From an uncultured Pseudomonadota bacterium (GTDB taxonomy: Bacteria > Pseudomonadota > Gammaproteobacteria > Steroidobacterales > Steroidobacteraceae): a stretch of 64,000 bases of DNA. A model generated the notes under the pieces. That model was not told the origin of the DNA. It was given only the letters and a program-made list of their open reading frames with translations, and searched no databases. Each line of letters starts with the position of its first letter. Position 1 is the first letter of the stretch. The position numbers and the translations under genes are program-made. The stretch spans positions 50,140 to 114,139 of the forward strand of contig CAISHQ010000066.1 in NCBI GenBank assembly GCA_903885195.1, in the 5' to 3' direction. Positions 17,338 to 26,872 of the stretch are shown here, piece after piece.

Positions 17338-17985
17338 ATGAGCACGAGTCGAGTGCCGTTGGTTTTCATCGCTTGGAGTCTGCCCGCTTTGGCGGGAACG
17401 CTGCAGGGCATCGCCTTGGCGGGCGGTATCCGCTGGTGGGCAGCGGCGCTCGGCCTGATTCCCGGATGGATCCTGCAACAGGCGATCAAAGATTCCGGCG
17501 AGCGTTTCGGTGTCTGGCGGGAATTCGCGGCAGTGGTGCTCGGCGGCTACGGGCCTGCGCTACTGGCCTGTGGGTTGCAGTCCGGCGTCTGGTTTGATCG
17601 GCGTACGTTGATCCTGGCGACGCCCATCGCCATGTGGTTCGCCGCGGCCGTACTCGTCGATGGGGTCCGTCACGCGAGGGCGTTGAGCGCCAGCGGTGCC
17701 CGCAATCTGGCGTTGCGCCTCGGTGACGCGGCGGCACGGTCGCTGTTTCTGGGATTACACACCTCAGCACTGATCATCATCGGTTTCGCGATCGTGGCCA
17801 ACGAAGTGCACTGGGGAATGATCGTGTTGCCGTTTGCGGTATTCCGCATTGCAGCCGGTGCGGCCGATGCCATCCTGAGCGGGGTCGAGTTCGAGCGCAG
17901 CGTCGAGGAGAGCTGGGAGATCGCCCTGAAGGCCTACGTCGTTGGTGCCGTGTGGGTCGTTGGTTGGAGCTACGCTGCCGCCTAG
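17338..17985 (+). CDS. UbiA/MenA-like membrane protein, half-length
   Basis: 215 aa, about six hydrophobic segments. The middle and end resemble the C-terminal half of MenA-type prenyltransferases (a KD-rich loop then ARNLALRLGDAAARS, like the TLAVRLG-ARR block). The first half of the family, with the N-x-x-x-D-x-x-x-D catalytic motif, is absent, so normal prenyl transfer is doubtful. It follows the SLC13 gene by 18 bases and overlaps the nucleosidase gene tail to tail by 4 bases. It may be a decayed or repurposed enzyme; the assignment is tentative. Confidence 0.6.
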   Translation: MSTSRVPLVFIAWSLPALAGTLQGIALAGGIRWWAAALGLIPGWILQQAIKDSGERFGVWREFAAVVLGGYGPALLACGLQSGVWFDRRTLILATPIAMWFAAAVLVDGVRHARALSASGARNLALRLGDAAARSLFLGLHTSALIIIGFAIVANEVHWGMIVLPFAVFRIAAGAADAILSGVEFERSVEESWEIALKAYVVGAVWVVGWSYAAA

Positions 17986-18737
17986 GTGGCTGGCCGTTTC
18001 GCTGCCATCCAACACCGCAGCATGCCCACCGTGTAATGCCCGGAGAGGCGGGCGAGCTCGAAGATGTCGACCGGATTGACCCGTTCGTCCGCATGATCCG
18101 AGATGACGCGCAGGCAGGCGAAGGGGACACCGAATTCATGGCAGACCTGAGCGACCGCAGCGCCCTCCATCTCCACGCAGACCGCGCTCGGAACGCGGCT
18201 GCGCACGCGCTCACGCGAGGCGGAATCACCAATCACCTGATCGCCCGTGGCGATGTCACCGATCAGGCTGCGCCGGTTCGGCGCCAGGCGCCTCGCCTGA
18301 TCGCCCAGGGTTCGATGCAGGTCCTCCGCCATGAAGGCATCGAGCGCCGAGTGCAATTCCGCCGTAAATGCGGCATCCGCGGGCAAAGCTGCCGTGTTGA
18401 GCAGCGGGATATGCGTTGGCGGAAAAAAGGGGGATGCATCGAGATCGTGCTGGTAGAGGTTACGAGCCAACACGACATCGCCGATGCCGAGTTCGTCGCG
18501 CAGTGACCCCGCAATCCCCGTGAACAGCACCCTGGAGGGTCTCGCGGTCGTGATCAGGTGGGCGGCCGTGGCCGCGGCAGCCACCTTGCCCCAGCGCGAG
18601 AACGCCAAGGTCACGGGAAGACCCTCCAAGCGACCGGCAGCGACCTCTCGGCCGCCGCTTTGGAGGCGACTGACGGGATCCAGGACCGGAAGCAGGGCTT
18701 CGATCTCCTGGGGCATGGCGCTGAGTATCAGCAGCAT
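17982..18737 (-). CDS. mtnN: MTA/SAH nucleosidase family protein
   Basis: 251 aa PNP/UDP-phosphorylase-fold enzyme. Visible catalytic and binding residues: E11 (AMPQEIE, equal to E. coli E12), E191 in VEMEGAAVAQVC and D214 in VISDHAD. Known role: cleaves adenine from S-adenosylhomocysteine and methylthioadenosine, recycling products of methyltransferases and polyamine synthesis. There is an extra loop (about residues 95-125) against the E. coli enzyme. Other nucleoside phosphorylases of the fold remain possible. Confidence 0.87.
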   Translation of the reverse strand: MLLILSAMPQEIEALLPVLDPVSRLQSGGREVAAGRLEGLPVTLAFSRWGKVAAAATAAHLITTARPSRVLFTGIAGSLRDELGIGDVVLARNLYQHDLDASPFFPPTHIPLLNTAALPADAAFTAELHSALDAFMAEDLHRTLGDQARRLAPNRRSLIGDIATGDQVIGDSASRERVRSRVPSAVCVEMEGAAVAQVCHEFGVPFACLRVISDHADERVNPVDIFELARLSGHYTVGMLRCWMAAKRPAT

Positions 18738-18760
18738 TGCGTGCCTACCTTACGATCCGT

Positions 18761-18791
<31 letters not shown>

Positions 18792-18897
18792 TAAAACCAC
18801 CGCGTCTGTTACCGCGCCGCGATGCCGCGCAACCGGAATGCGTCCGCATACCTGCACCGTCAGTGCGTAACATAGCGCACCCACCGCGGAGATCCTC

Positions 18898-19656
18898 TTG
18901 CGCCTTGTCGTTTACAACATCCGCTACGCCACGGGCACCGGACCCGCGTTCCATCTCCCGCTGCCCGGCGCGGGCTACCTGCGCAGCTCCGCGCGGATCC
19001 TCGATGACATCACGCAGTTTCTGCGCGCCCAGGACCCGGACATCGTGGGCCTGCTCGAGGTCGACAGCGGTTCGATGCGCAGCGGGCTCGTCAATCAGGC
19101 GCACTACATCGCCGATCGTATCGGTCACTACACCACCTACGAGTGCAAGTACGGTTCGGCCTCGCTCAATCAGCTGATGCCGGTCGTCCGCAAGCAAGGC
19201 AACGCTTTGCTCGCGGCGCCTCGGGTCGAGGGTGAGCGTTTCCATTATTTCCGCCAGGGCATCAAGCGCCTGATCATCGAGATCGAACTCGACGATGTCT
19301 GCATCTTCCTCGTGCATCTGTCGCTGAAATATCGTCACCGCCAGGAACAGCTCGCGCATCTTCACGACCTGATCGTGGCCGCGCACAAGCCGGTCATCGT
19401 CGCCGGCGATTTCAACACCTTTACCGGTCAGCAGGAGCTGTTCCTTTTTATGCGCGCTGCGGGACTGCGCAGCGCCAACACGCTCGGCTTGCCGTCTTTC
19501 CCATCGACACGCCCGCGATTCGAACTCGATTTCGTGCTGGTCAGCCGCGAGATCGAAGTCCTCGATTTCCGTGTGCCCGACATCCGCTATTCCGACCACC
19601 GCCCGGTGATCTGCGATTTCAAGGTCAATCGGGTCTCGCAAGCGAGCGCTGCCTGA
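18898..19656 (+). CDS. Endonuclease/exonuclease/phosphatase (EEP) family protein
   Basis: 252 aa. Metal-dependent phosphodiesterase fold with the family motifs in order: N at residue 8 (VVYNIR), LLEVD near 54, VHLSLKYRHR, GDFNTF, ELDFVLV and SDHRPV. Members include DNA repair nucleases, sphingomyelinases and other phosphodiesterases; the specific substrate is not evident. TTG start at 18898 with GGAGA eight bases upstream. One base separates it from the FadJ-like gene. Confidence 0.87.
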   Translation: MRLVVYNIRYATGTGPAFHLPLPGAGYLRSSARILDDITQFLRAQDPDIVGLLEVDSGSMRSGLVNQAHYIADRIGHYTTYECKYGSASLNQLMPVVRKQGNALLAAPRVEGERFHYFRQGIKRLIIEIELDDVCIFLVHLSLKYRHRQEQLAHLHDLIVAAHKPVIVAGDFNTFTGQQELFLFMRAAGLRSANTLGLPSFPSTRPRFELDFVLVSREIEVLDFRVPDIRYSDHRPVICDFKVNRVSQASAA

Positions 19657-19657
19657 T

Positions 19658-21703
19658 ATGACGGCCAATTGGACCCTCGAACGCGACGCCGACGACATCG
19701 CCTGGCTTACCCTGGATCGGCCCAGCGCTTCGGCGAATTCTTTGTCTCGTGCCGTAATGGAAGAACTCGCCGCGCAGCTGCAGTCATTGCAGGACACGCC
19801 GCCGCGAGGTCTGATCCTGCGCTCGGGAAAGGCTGGCAGTTTCGTGGCTGGCGCCGACATCAAGGAATTCACCACGCTCACGGACTTCGACTCGGCGCGT
19901 GCACTGATACGCGGCGGGCAAATGGTGCTCGACGCCCTGGAAGCCCTTCCCTGTCCCACAGTCGCCGTGATCGAGGGCTTCGCGTTGGGCGGCGGTCTCG
20001 AACTCGCACTCGCGTGTCGGTACCGCGTCGGTCTTGACGACGGGCGCTTGTCACTCGGACTTCCCGAGGTGATGCTCGGTATCCATCCCGGATTTGGCGG
20101 TACCGTTCGTGCCGTCCGGTTGATCGGTGCGCCCGCAGCGCTCGACATGATGCTGACGGGGCGCAACATCCGCGCGGCGCAGGCGCTGCGCCTCGGGCTT
20201 GTCGATGTGCTCTGTACCACACGCGAGCAGCTTGAGGCCGAGGCGCGACAGATCATCACCCGACCCCCACGGCCGCGACGGGCGTCGTTGGCGCTGCGCG
20301 CGCTGTCGTTTGCACCGCTTCGCCCATTCGTGCGGCAACGACTGTTGCGCGAAGTGGCCCGCAAAGCTCGTAAAGAGCACTACCCCGCGCCCTATGCCAT
20401 CGTCGATCTGTGGAGTCGCTATGGCGCCAAGGGGCGCGCCGCGTACGAAGCTGAAGCCGACTCCATCGCGCGCCTGTTTCTTACCGAGACATCGCGCAAT
20501 CTCGTACGCGTATTCCTGCTGCAGGATCGACTCAAGTCTCTCGGCGACAAGACGGTGGCGCCCACGACGCGTGTGCATGTCGTCGGCGCGGGCGTCATGG
20601 GCGCGGACATCGCTGCGTGGTGCGCGCTGCGTGGGCTCGAGGTCACGCTGCAGGATCGAGACGCGGCACTCGTCGAGGCCGCGATACAGCGGGTGCGGCC
20701 GCTCTTTGATCGACGCTTAAAAGACTCCGCCAAACGCGATGCGGCCCTTGCGCGCTTGCGTGCGGATGCCGAGGGTCGTGGGATCGCGTCGGCCGACATC
20801 GTGATCGAGGCCATCGTCGAGAATATCGAGGCCAAGCAGGCGCTGTATCGCCAGCTGGAGACCGAGTTACCGGCCGGTGCCTTGATCGCCACGAACACCT
20901 CATCCATCCAGCTCGAGGCCCTGCGCGGTGCGCTGCGCGATCCCGAGCGTCTCATCGGGCTGCACTTCTTCAATCCGGTGGCGCAGATGCCGCTGGTCGA
21001 GGTGGTTCACACCGCAAGTACGCCCGCCTCGGTCCTCGCGCGCGCGGTGTCGTTTGCGCGGCAACTCGACAAACTGCCCCTGCCCTGTCGCAGCGCGCCC
21101 GGATTTCTGGTCAATCGCGTGCTCGCGCCGTACATGCTCGAAGCCGTGCATGCCGCCACCGACGGCGTGCCACTGGATGTCATCGACCAGGCTGCGATGG
21201 ACTTCGGCATGCCGGTCGGGCCGGTCGAATTGTCGGATATGGTAGGACTCGATGTCTGCCGCAACGTCGGCGCGATCGTCGCGGGCGCCACGGGTCGTAC
21301 ACTCCCGGATCTCACACCGATCGAGTCGCTCATCCGTGCGGGCAAACTCGGCCGCAAAAGCGGCGAAGGCTTCTATCGCTGGCACGAAGGCAAGGCACAA
21401 CGCCCCGCCACATCGCTCGTCGCGCGCACGGCGACGCCGACCGTGCTGGCTGATCTTCAGGATCGCCTGCTGTTGTCGATCGCCAACGAGGCGGTGGCTT
21501 GCCTTCGCGAAGGTGTGGTCAGCGAAGCGCAACTCGTCGATGCGGGGATAATCTTTGGTTCAGGCTACGCCCCGTTTCGCGGCGGTCCGCTGCAAGATGC
21601 GAAACGCCGCGGCATCGCCGAGTGCGTGGCGCGCCTGCAGGAACTCGCAGGCCGCTACGGAGCGCGATTCACGCCCGATGCCGGCTGGGATCTCTTGCGC
21701 TGA
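19658..21703 (+). CDS. FadJ/FadB-like enoyl-CoA hydratase/3-hydroxyacyl-CoA dehydrogenase
   Basis: 681 aa, two-enzyme fusion of fatty-acid beta-oxidation. Residues 1-190: crotonase domain with GSFVAGADIKEF and FALGGGLELALACRYRV. From about residue 305: NAD-binding VVGAGVMGADIAAW, the NTSSIQLEAL block and GLHFFNPVAQMPLVEVV; C-terminal dehydrogenase domains follow. It is slightly shorter than E. coli FadJ (714 aa). No thiolase gene is adjacent. The 3' end overlaps holB tail to tail by 49 bases. Confidence 0.94.
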   Translation: MTANWTLERDADDIAWLTLDRPSASANSLSRAVMEELAAQLQSLQDTPPRGLILRSGKAGSFVAGADIKEFTTLTDFDSARALIRGGQMVLDALEALPCPTVAVIEGFALGGGLELALACRYRVGLDDGRLSLGLPEVMLGIHPGFGGTVRAVRLIGAPAALDMMLTGRNIRAAQALRLGLVDVLCTTREQLEAEARQIITRPPRPRRASLALRALSFAPLRPFVRQRLLREVARKARKEHYPAPYAIVDLWSRYGAKGRAAYEAEADSIARLFLTETSRNLVRVFLLQDRLKSLGDKTVAPTTRVHVVGAGVMGADIAAWCALRGLEVTLQDRDAALVEAAIQRVRPLFDRRLKDSAKRDAALARLRADAEGRGIASADIVIEAIVENIEAKQALYRQLETELPAGALIATNTSSIQLEALRGALRDPERLIGLHFFNPVAQMPLVEVVHTASTPASVLARAVSFARQLDKLPLPCRSAPGFLVNRVLAPYMLEAVHAATDGVPLDVIDQAAMDFGMPVGPVELSDMVGLDVCRNVGAIVAGATGRTLPDLTPIESLIRAGKLGRKSGEGFYRWHEGKAQRPATSLVARTATPTVLADLQDRLLLSIANEAVACLREGVVSEAQLVDAGIIFGSGYAPFRGGPLQDAKRRGIAECVARLQELAGRYGARFTPDAGWDLLR

Positions 21704-22665
21704 GCCGACTCCAGGCTGCCAAGGCGCCATAACAGCCGCTCGAGTACCAAGGGCTTGTTGATGGGCGTGTCGGCCCACTGACGCGCCTCACGCGTCTCAT
21801 CGAGCGCCTCGAACCACGCACGCGGCGCAATGGCCGCCCGCCCCGATGCCCAATCGCGCAGGCGAGACAGCAGCCATGCTTCAATGCAGGCCAGCCGTTC
21901 GGCATACGCCTCCTTGCCCCACAGTTCCGCGGTTTCGACCGGGTCGAGTCCGCCACGGGCGGCAGCCTCCAGCGCCCGCTGCGTCTCGTGGCGCAGAGCC
22001 TCGAGCGTGCCGCTTTCCGCGCCCAATGCGACCAGCGGCTCATCTCCCAGCACTTCCAGCACGGCATTCCAGTCGGTTGACCCGGGACGCTGCGCGCGCA
22101 GCCACTCGACAAGCTCGGCCCGCGCCGGGCGCGGCGCGATGAGACGCATGCAGCGACTCTGCACGGTAGCCGGCAGTCGCGAGGGCTCGCCCGTGACGAG
22201 CAACAGCAACGAGCCACGGGTCGGCTCCTCGAGCGTCTTCAGTAATGCGTTGGCGGCGTTACGATTCAACTTGTCCGCCGGCGTGATTATCACAATCTTG
22301 CGACCGCCTGCATGACTCGTCAGCGCCAGCTGGGTCGTCAGTTCACGCACCTGATCGATGCGGATTTCTTTGGACTCTTCGATCGGTTGAACGAGCGTCA
22401 AGTCCGGTTGCTCGCCGCTTGCCACGCGCCGGCAGTTCAGACACTCACCGCAAGGCAGTGGGACTGTTGCCGCTCCGCAGTAGAGTCGTGCGGCCAGCCA
22501 GCGTGCGAGCCATCCTCCACCCAGTCCGGGACTGACCTGAATCAGCACGGCATGCGCGAGTCGATCGCGCGAGATCGACTCTTCGAGCGCCTGCTGCAGG
22601 CCACGAAGCCAGGGCAGCGAGGCCGTTATGGGTAGCTCCGCAAGGGATCGCGGCAGATCACTCAT
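21655..22665 (-). CDS. holB: DNA polymerase III delta-prime subunit
   Basis: 336 aa clamp-loader subunit. AAA+ fold with a degenerate P-loop (SPGLGGGWLA), a four-Cys zinc site (C of LYCG, then CGECLNC), KIVIITPADKLNRNAANALLKTLEEP and SRC sensor. The start ATG overlaps the tmk stop (ATGA), so the two are coupled; the frame is open 29 codons further upstream inside tmk but without merit. Last gene of the fab-mltG-tmk-holB run. Confidence 0.94.
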   Translation of the reverse strand: MSDLPRSLAELPITASLPWLRGLQQALEESISRDRLAHAVLIQVSPGLGGGWLARWLAARLYCGAATVPLPCGECLNCRRVASGEQPDLTLVQPIEESKEIRIDQVRELTTQLALTSHAGGRKIVIITPADKLNRNAANALLKTLEEPTRGSLLLLVTGEPSRLPATVQSRCMRLIAPRPARAELVEWLRAQRPGSTDWNAVLEVLGDEPLVALGAESGTLEALRHETQRALEAAARGGLDPVETAELWGKEAYAERLACIEAWLLSRLRDWASGRAAIAPRAWFEALDETREARQWADTPINKPLVLERLLWRLGSLESAQRKRSQPASGVNRAP

Positions 22666-23303
22666 GCCCTGTGCTCGAGGAGTCGCGAAAGCGCGGCCAG
22701 CGCCTGGGCGCGCACGGTGTCCGCCGACTGCAGCGCGTCGAGGCGTTCGCAACGCCGCTCGGCCGCGACGATCTGCAGATAGCGGTCTCTGACGCGCTCG
22801 AAGAACGCCACGGTCTCGCTTTCGAATCGATCGGTGTGATCGCCGCGATCGGCGCGTCGACGGGCAGCGCGCCGCAGTCCTTCCTCCACGGGCAGATCGA
22901 GCAGCAGCGTCAGATCGGGCTCAAGCCCAGCGTGCACGGTTCGCGCCAGCTGTTCGATGAACTCGGCGCTGACCCCGCGCCCACCGCCCTGATAGGCACG
23001 GGTCGCATCCGTAAATCGATCGCAAATCACCCAATCGCCGCGCGCGAGGGCGGGCCGAACGAGGTTGTCGAGATGTACGGCACGCGAGGCAAACATGATC
23101 AGCGTCTCAGCCTCGGCGGATAGGCGCTCCTCGCCCCGCGTTAGGACGATGTCACGCAGGCGCTCTGCCAAGGGTGTACCACCCGGTTCGCGCGTCAGCA
23201 CAACGCAGAGCCCCTGCGCCTGCAACACATCGCGCAAGGCCAGGCCCAGCGTCGATTTGCCGGCGCCTTCGATGCCTTCAAGGGTGATGAAACGCCCGCT
23301 CAA
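22662..23303 (-). CDS. tmk: Thymidylate kinase
   Basis: 213 aa, dTMP to dTDP. P-loop EGIEGAGKST at residues 10-18, the DRFTDATRAYQGGGRG substrate block and an Arg-rich lid region. Both ends overlap neighbours by four bases (mltG before, holB after), the usual gammaproteobacterial order. Confidence 0.97.
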   Translation of the reverse strand: MSGRFITLEGIEGAGKSTLGLALRDVLQAQGLCVVLTREPGGTPLAERLRDIVLTRGEERLSAEAETLIMFASRAVHLDNLVRPALARGDWVICDRFTDATRAYQGGGRGVSAEFIEQLARTVHAGLEPDLTLLLDLPVEEGLRRAARRRADRGDHTDRFESETVAFFERVRDRYLQIVAAERRCERLDALQSADTVRAQALAALSRLLEHRA

Positions 23304-24346
23304 GAACCGCCCCCCTGCACCGCTGTTCTTGCCCCTGCGCCGACGCGCTGCCGCGCGAGCATCGCCTGCACGGCCTTGCGATGCTCCGCGTAGGTTCGCG
23401 AAAACACGTGCGAGCCGTCCGGCAGACCGGTGGCGACAAAGAACAACTCCCCCGTGATGTCGGGACGGCTGCTCGCGCGCAAAGCTTGAAGACCCGGCAG
23501 CGCGATTGGCGTAGGCGGCAGCCCCTTGCGGGTATAGCTGTTGTACGGCGTATCGGTGCGCAGGTCGCGAGTCCTTATGTTGCCGTCCCAGGTCTCGCCG
23601 AGTCCGTAGATCACGGTCGGGTCGGACTGCAGGCGCATGCCCTCGCGCAGGCGCTGCACATAGACGCCCGCGACGCGCGGCCGCTCGCTCGCGAGGGCGG
23701 ATTCGCGCTCGACGATGGACGCGAGCGTCAAGAGTTCAGCCGGATCCGCCAGCGGCAGGCCCTCGGCGCGCTCACGCCAGGCAGCCTCGAGCTCACGCCG
23801 CATGCGCCGCTCGGCAAGCTGCAGTAACTCGAGATCTGGCGTGCCGTAGGCGAAGCGGTAGGTATCTGGAAAGAAGCGACCCTCCGGGTGGGTATCGGAT
23901 CTGCCGAGCCGCGCCATCACCTCGGCATCCGTCAGGCCTCGCAAGGTGACCTCGACCCCCGGATGTGCCTCGAGCGCCCGCCGAAAGTCGCGAAAACGAC
24001 TGCCCTCGATGATCGTCAGCGATTCGAGCAGCACGCGCCCGTCGGATAGCTGCTGCAGGATCTGCTGCGCCGAGGCGCCGGGGGCGATGGCGTACCGTCC
24101 CACTTGTACGCGCGGACGAACGACATGCCTGACCCATAGATCGACCAGGGTTGGGTGGGCCAATCCGCCCTGCGCGGCGATGTCGACCAAAACGCTGCGT
24201 ACACTTTCACCGCGCGTGACGGTGAGCCTGATTTCCCTCGCGTGGGGTCCGGGCGCCTGTAACGCCTGCTGCCACCACAGCGCAGCGCCCCCGACCGCCG
24301 TCAGGGCGCCGAGCAACAGAACGATGGACAGGCGTATCGCGCGCAC
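23300..24346 (-). CDS. mltG: Endolytic peptidoglycan transglycosylase MltG
   Basis: 348 aa, one N-terminal membrane helix (residues 7-28) then a periplasmic YceG-like domain. The catalytic Glu is E213 in LASIVERES; the GRFFPDTYRF and QSDPTVIYGLG blocks are also present. It cuts nascent glycan strands and sets chain length. pabC, often found before mltG in this cluster, is absent: fabF lies directly upstream with a 37-base gap. Confidence 0.96.
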   Translation of the reverse strand: MRAIRLSIVLLLGALTAVGGAALWWQQALQAPGPHAREIRLTVTRGESVRSVLVDIAAQGGLAHPTLVDLWVRHVVRPRVQVGRYAIAPGASAQQILQQLSDGRVLLESLTIIEGSRFRDFRRALEAHPGVEVTLRGLTDAEVMARLGRSDTHPEGRFFPDTYRFAYGTPDLELLQLAERRMRRELEAAWRERAEGLPLADPAELLTLASIVERESALASERPRVAGVYVQRLREGMRLQSDPTVIYGLGETWDGNIRTRDLRTDTPYNSYTRKGLPPTPIALPGLQALRASSRPDITGELFFVATGLPDGSHVFSRTYAEHRKAVQAMLARQRVGAGARTAVQGGGS

Positions 24347-24383
24347 TCGTGCAGTGTAATCGGCCGCAACGCGACCGTGCGAC

Positions 24384-25631
24384 TCAACCCTGGAACTTGC
24401 GGAAGACCAGCGTGCCGTTCGTGCCGCCGAAACCGAAGGAGTTGGATACCGCCACGTCGATGCTCATCGAACGCGCCGTGTTCGGCACGTAGTCGAGGTC
24501 ACATTCCGGATCCGGGTTGTGCAGGTTGATGGTGGGCGGAGCCACTTGATCGCGGATCGCGAGGATCGTCAGGATGGCCTCGACCACGCCCGCGGCGCCC
24601 AGCAGGTGCCCGGTCATCGACTTCGTGGAGCTGACGGCCAGCGAGCGGGCGTGATCACCGAACGCGCTCTTGATTGCGACCGTCTCGGCACGATCTCCAA
24701 GGTTGGTCGAGGTCGCATGCGCATTCAGGTACTGAACCGCCGACGGATCGAGGGCCGCGTCACGCAAGGCGTTCTGCATCGCGAGTCGCGCACCGGCGCC
24801 ATCTTCGGGAGGTGCCGTGATGTGATAGGCGTCCCCGCTCATGCCAAAACCGACGAGTTCCGCGTAAATCCGTGCACCGCGGCGCCGGGCGTGTTCGAGC
24901 TCCTCGAGCATGATCGCACCACCGCCGTCGGCCGCTACGAAGCCATCTCGATCGCGATCCCAGGGGCGCGACGCCTCCGTCGGCGAGTCATTGCGTGTCG
25001 AAAGTGCCTTGGCCTGAGAAAACCCACTGATGCCGAGCCGGGTGGTCGACATCTCGCCGCCGCCCGCCAGCATGACGTCCGCATCGCCGTACTGAATGGT
25101 GCGATAGCCGAGGCCAATGGAGTGAGTCGATGTGGTGCAGGCCGTGACGACGCCGAGGTTGGGGCCGCGCAGACCATAGCGGATCGACAGATGGCCCGCG
25201 ATCATATTGATGATCGAGGCGGGTATGAAAAACGGCGAAATTTTCCGCGGACTCTGCGTGGCCTGAAATGCCTCGAATTCAGACTCGATAGTCGCCAGTC
25301 CCCCGATGCCCGCTCCCGAGATGACGCCGCAACGGCTCGTATCCTCGGCCGCGAAATCGAGACCCGAGTCCTGCACCGCTTGTACGCCAGCGGCCACCCC
25401 GTAATGGATGAACTCGTCCATGCGCCGCGCTTCCTTGGGGCTCATGTACGTGCCGATATCGAAATCGCGCACCGCGCCGCCGATACGAGTGGCGAACTGC
25501 GTGGTGTCGAACCGAGTGATGAGTCCGATGCCGCTCTGACCGCGCAGCACGGTGTCCCATGCCGAGGCTATGGTGCTGCCCACCGGAGAAACGATGCCGA
25601 GACCCGTAACCACCACGCGCCGCTTGCTCAT
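24384..25631 (-). CDS. fabF: 3-oxoacyl-ACP synthase II
   Basis: 415 aa condensing enzyme of fatty-acid elongation. Cys-His-His triad: C165 ([11 protein letters not shown]), H305 ([11 protein letters not shown]) and H342 ([12 protein letters not shown]). Length and order after acpP are normal. A strong terminator hairpin lies between acpP and this gene, so its level probably depends on read-through. Confidence 0.97.
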   Translation of the reverse strand: MSKRRVVVTGLGIVSPVGSTIASAWDTVLRGQSGIGLITRFDTTQFATRIGGAVRDFDIGTYMSPKEARRMDEFIHYGVAAGVQAVQDSGLDFAAEDTSRCGVISGAGIGGLATIESEFEAFQATQSPRKISPFFIPASIINMIAGHLSIRYGLRGPNLGVVTACTTSTHSIGLGYRTIQYGDADVMLAGGGEMSTTRLGISGFSQAKALSTRNDSPTEASRPWDRDRDGFVAADGGGAIMLEELEHARRRGARIYAELVGFGMSGDAYHITAPPEDGAGARLAMQNALRDAALDPSAVQYLNAHATSTNLGDRAETVAIKSAFGDHARSLAVSSTKSMTGHLLGAAGVVEAILTILAIRDQVAPPTINLHNPDPECDLDYVPNTARSMSIDVAVSNSFGFGGTNGTLVFRKFQG

Positions 25632-25671
25632 GGAAGCTTCACCTCAGGAACGCATCGGATAGAGATTCAAT

Positions 25672-25707
25672 AAAACGCCGGGGCCGGCACCAGGCCGACC
25701 CCGGCGT
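25672..25707 (-). terminator. Intrinsic terminator/attenuator between acpP and fabF
   Basis: On the minus strand ACGCCGGGG pairs with CCCCGGCGT (9 bp), with an inner CGGC/GCCG stem, followed by TTTT then ATT. It can end most acpP transcripts before fabF, giving the high acyl carrier protein level cells need. Confidence 0.85.
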
Positions 25708-25721
25708 GGGAGTCGAACGGC

Positions 25722-25961
25722 TCAGGCCTTGCGGCGCGCCGTGACGTAGTCGATCGCTTGTTGGACCGTCGTGATCTTCTCGGCATCCTCGTCCGGGATC
25801 TCGGTCTCGAACTCCTCTTCAAGAGCCATCACGAGTTCCACGGTGTCGAGCGAATCGGCACCGAGGTCATCGACGAACGAGGCCGTGTTGGTGACCTGCT
25901 CGAGCTTCACCCCCAGCTGTTCGGCGACAATGGCTTTGACTTGTTGTTCGACAGTGCTCAT
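25722..25961 (-). CDS. acpP: Acyl carrier protein
   Basis: 79 aa acidic four-helix protein. The phosphopantetheine attachment Ser is S37 in GADSLDTVE. It carries the growing acyl chain between the Fab enzymes. Flanked by terminators on both sides (26083-26102 upstream, 25672-25707 downstream), so it can be expressed as its own short transcript. Confidence 0.98.
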   Translation of the reverse strand: MSTVEQQVKAIVAEQLGVKLEQVTNTASFVDDLGADSLDTVELVMALEEEFETEIPDEDAEKITTVQQAIDYVTARRKA

Positions 25962-26023
25962 CTGTTAAATGTCCTCTTGACGACCTGTGTGGCCCGACCC
26001 GCTCTGGGCGCAGCCGGACGCGC

Positions 26024-26029
26024 ATTGTA
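26024..26029 (-). promoter_or_regulatory. Candidate -10 element for acpP
   Basis: TACAAT on the minus strand, 63 bases before the acpP ATG and downstream of the fabG terminator. No convincing -35 is seen. Confidence 0.4.
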
Positions 26030-26082
26030 GGCGGGATCGACCCCTGATGCCATCGGTCGATGGCTAAGAGTTTGTTTTGTCT

Positions 26083-26102
26083 AAAAAAAGCAACGCTGTT
26101 GC
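26083..26102 (-). terminator. Short intrinsic terminator after fabG
   Basis: On the minus strand GCAAC-AGC-GTTGC followed by seven T. The stem is only 5 bp, so efficiency may be partial. Confidence 0.65.
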
Positions 26103-26113
26103 GAAAAAACGCC

Positions 26114-26872
26114 TCAAGACAGGTACAGACCGCCGTTGACGTGCAGCGTTTGCCCCGTGATGTAGGCACCCGCCGACGAGGCCAGAAAGACGGTCGCGGC
26201 GGCGATGTCAACGCTCTCGCCCAGCCGGGCGAGCGGTATGCCGGCCGCCATCGCCTCGCGCTGCGCCGCATCGAGTGCGCGAGTCATGTCGGTGTCGATG
26301 AAGCCCGGTGCGATGGCGTTCACCGTGATCTGCCGACTGCCCACTTCCTTGGCGAGCGACTTGGTGAAGCCGATCACTCCGGCCTTCGCGGCCGCGTAGT
26401 TGGTCTGACCCGCATTGCCCATGGCGCCGACGACGGAGGTGATGCTGATGATGCGGCCGAAACGCTGCTTCATCATATGCCGCAGGCAACCCCGACTGAG
26501 GCGGAACACGGAGGTCAGATCCGTGGCGATCACGGCGTCCCAGTCCTCGGGTTTCATGCGCACGAGCAGGTTGTCGCGGGTGATGCCGGCGTTGTTGACG
26601 AGGATGCCGGGCATATCGCCCGCCGCCTCGAGCTCGCCGAGTAGCGCATCGACCGAGGCCGCATCGGCCACGTTAAGCACGGCGCCCCGGCCGCCCGCCG
26701 CCGCGAGAGCCGCGCTGATGGCCTCCGCCCCGGAGGTCTGCGTGGCCGTGCCGATCACACGGGCACCGGCTGCGGCCAACGCGAGTGCAATCGCTCGACC
26801 AATGCCGCGCGAGGCCCCGGTGACGAGTGCCGTCTGACCAGAAAGAGCATCACCTGCAAATACCTGGGTCAT
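26114..26872 (-). CDS. fabG: 3-oxoacyl-ACP reductase
   Basis: 252 aa short-chain dehydrogenase: NADP-binding TGASRGIG, NNAGITRDNLL, catalytic Ser in SITSV and the YAAAK pair, ending GGLYLS. The start ATG overlaps the fabD stop by four bases; the frame is open 49 codons upstream inside fabD but that is not the start. Reduces beta-ketoacyl-ACP in fatty-acid elongation. Confidence 0.96.
   Translation of the reverse strand: MTQVFAGDALSGQTALVTGASRGIGRAIALALAAAGARVIGTATQTSGAEAISAALAAAGGRGAVLNVADAASVDALLGELEAAGDMPGILVNNAGITRDNLLVRMKPEDWDAVIATDLTSVFRLSRGCLRHMMKQRFGRIISITSVVGAMGNAGQTNYAAAKAGVIGFTKSLAKEVGSRQITVNAIAPGFIDTDMTRALDAAQREAMAAGIPLARLGESVDIAAATVFLASSAGAYITGQTLHVNGGLYLS

Noticed and set aside
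16144..17478. 444-codon minus-strand frame opposite the SLC13 transporter
   Set aside because: Composition is Gln/Arg/His-rich with no domain; the opposite strand codes a full SLC13 protein with both family motifs.
18863..18880. GTGCG/CGCAC inverted repeat before the EEP gene
   Set aside because: Five base pairs with an 8-base loop is too weak to call a structure or operator.
21655..21703. Possible frameshift at the end of holB or the FadJ-like gene because of their 49-bp overlap
   Set aside because: Both proteins keep family-typical lengths and ends, so a real convergent overlap is simpler.
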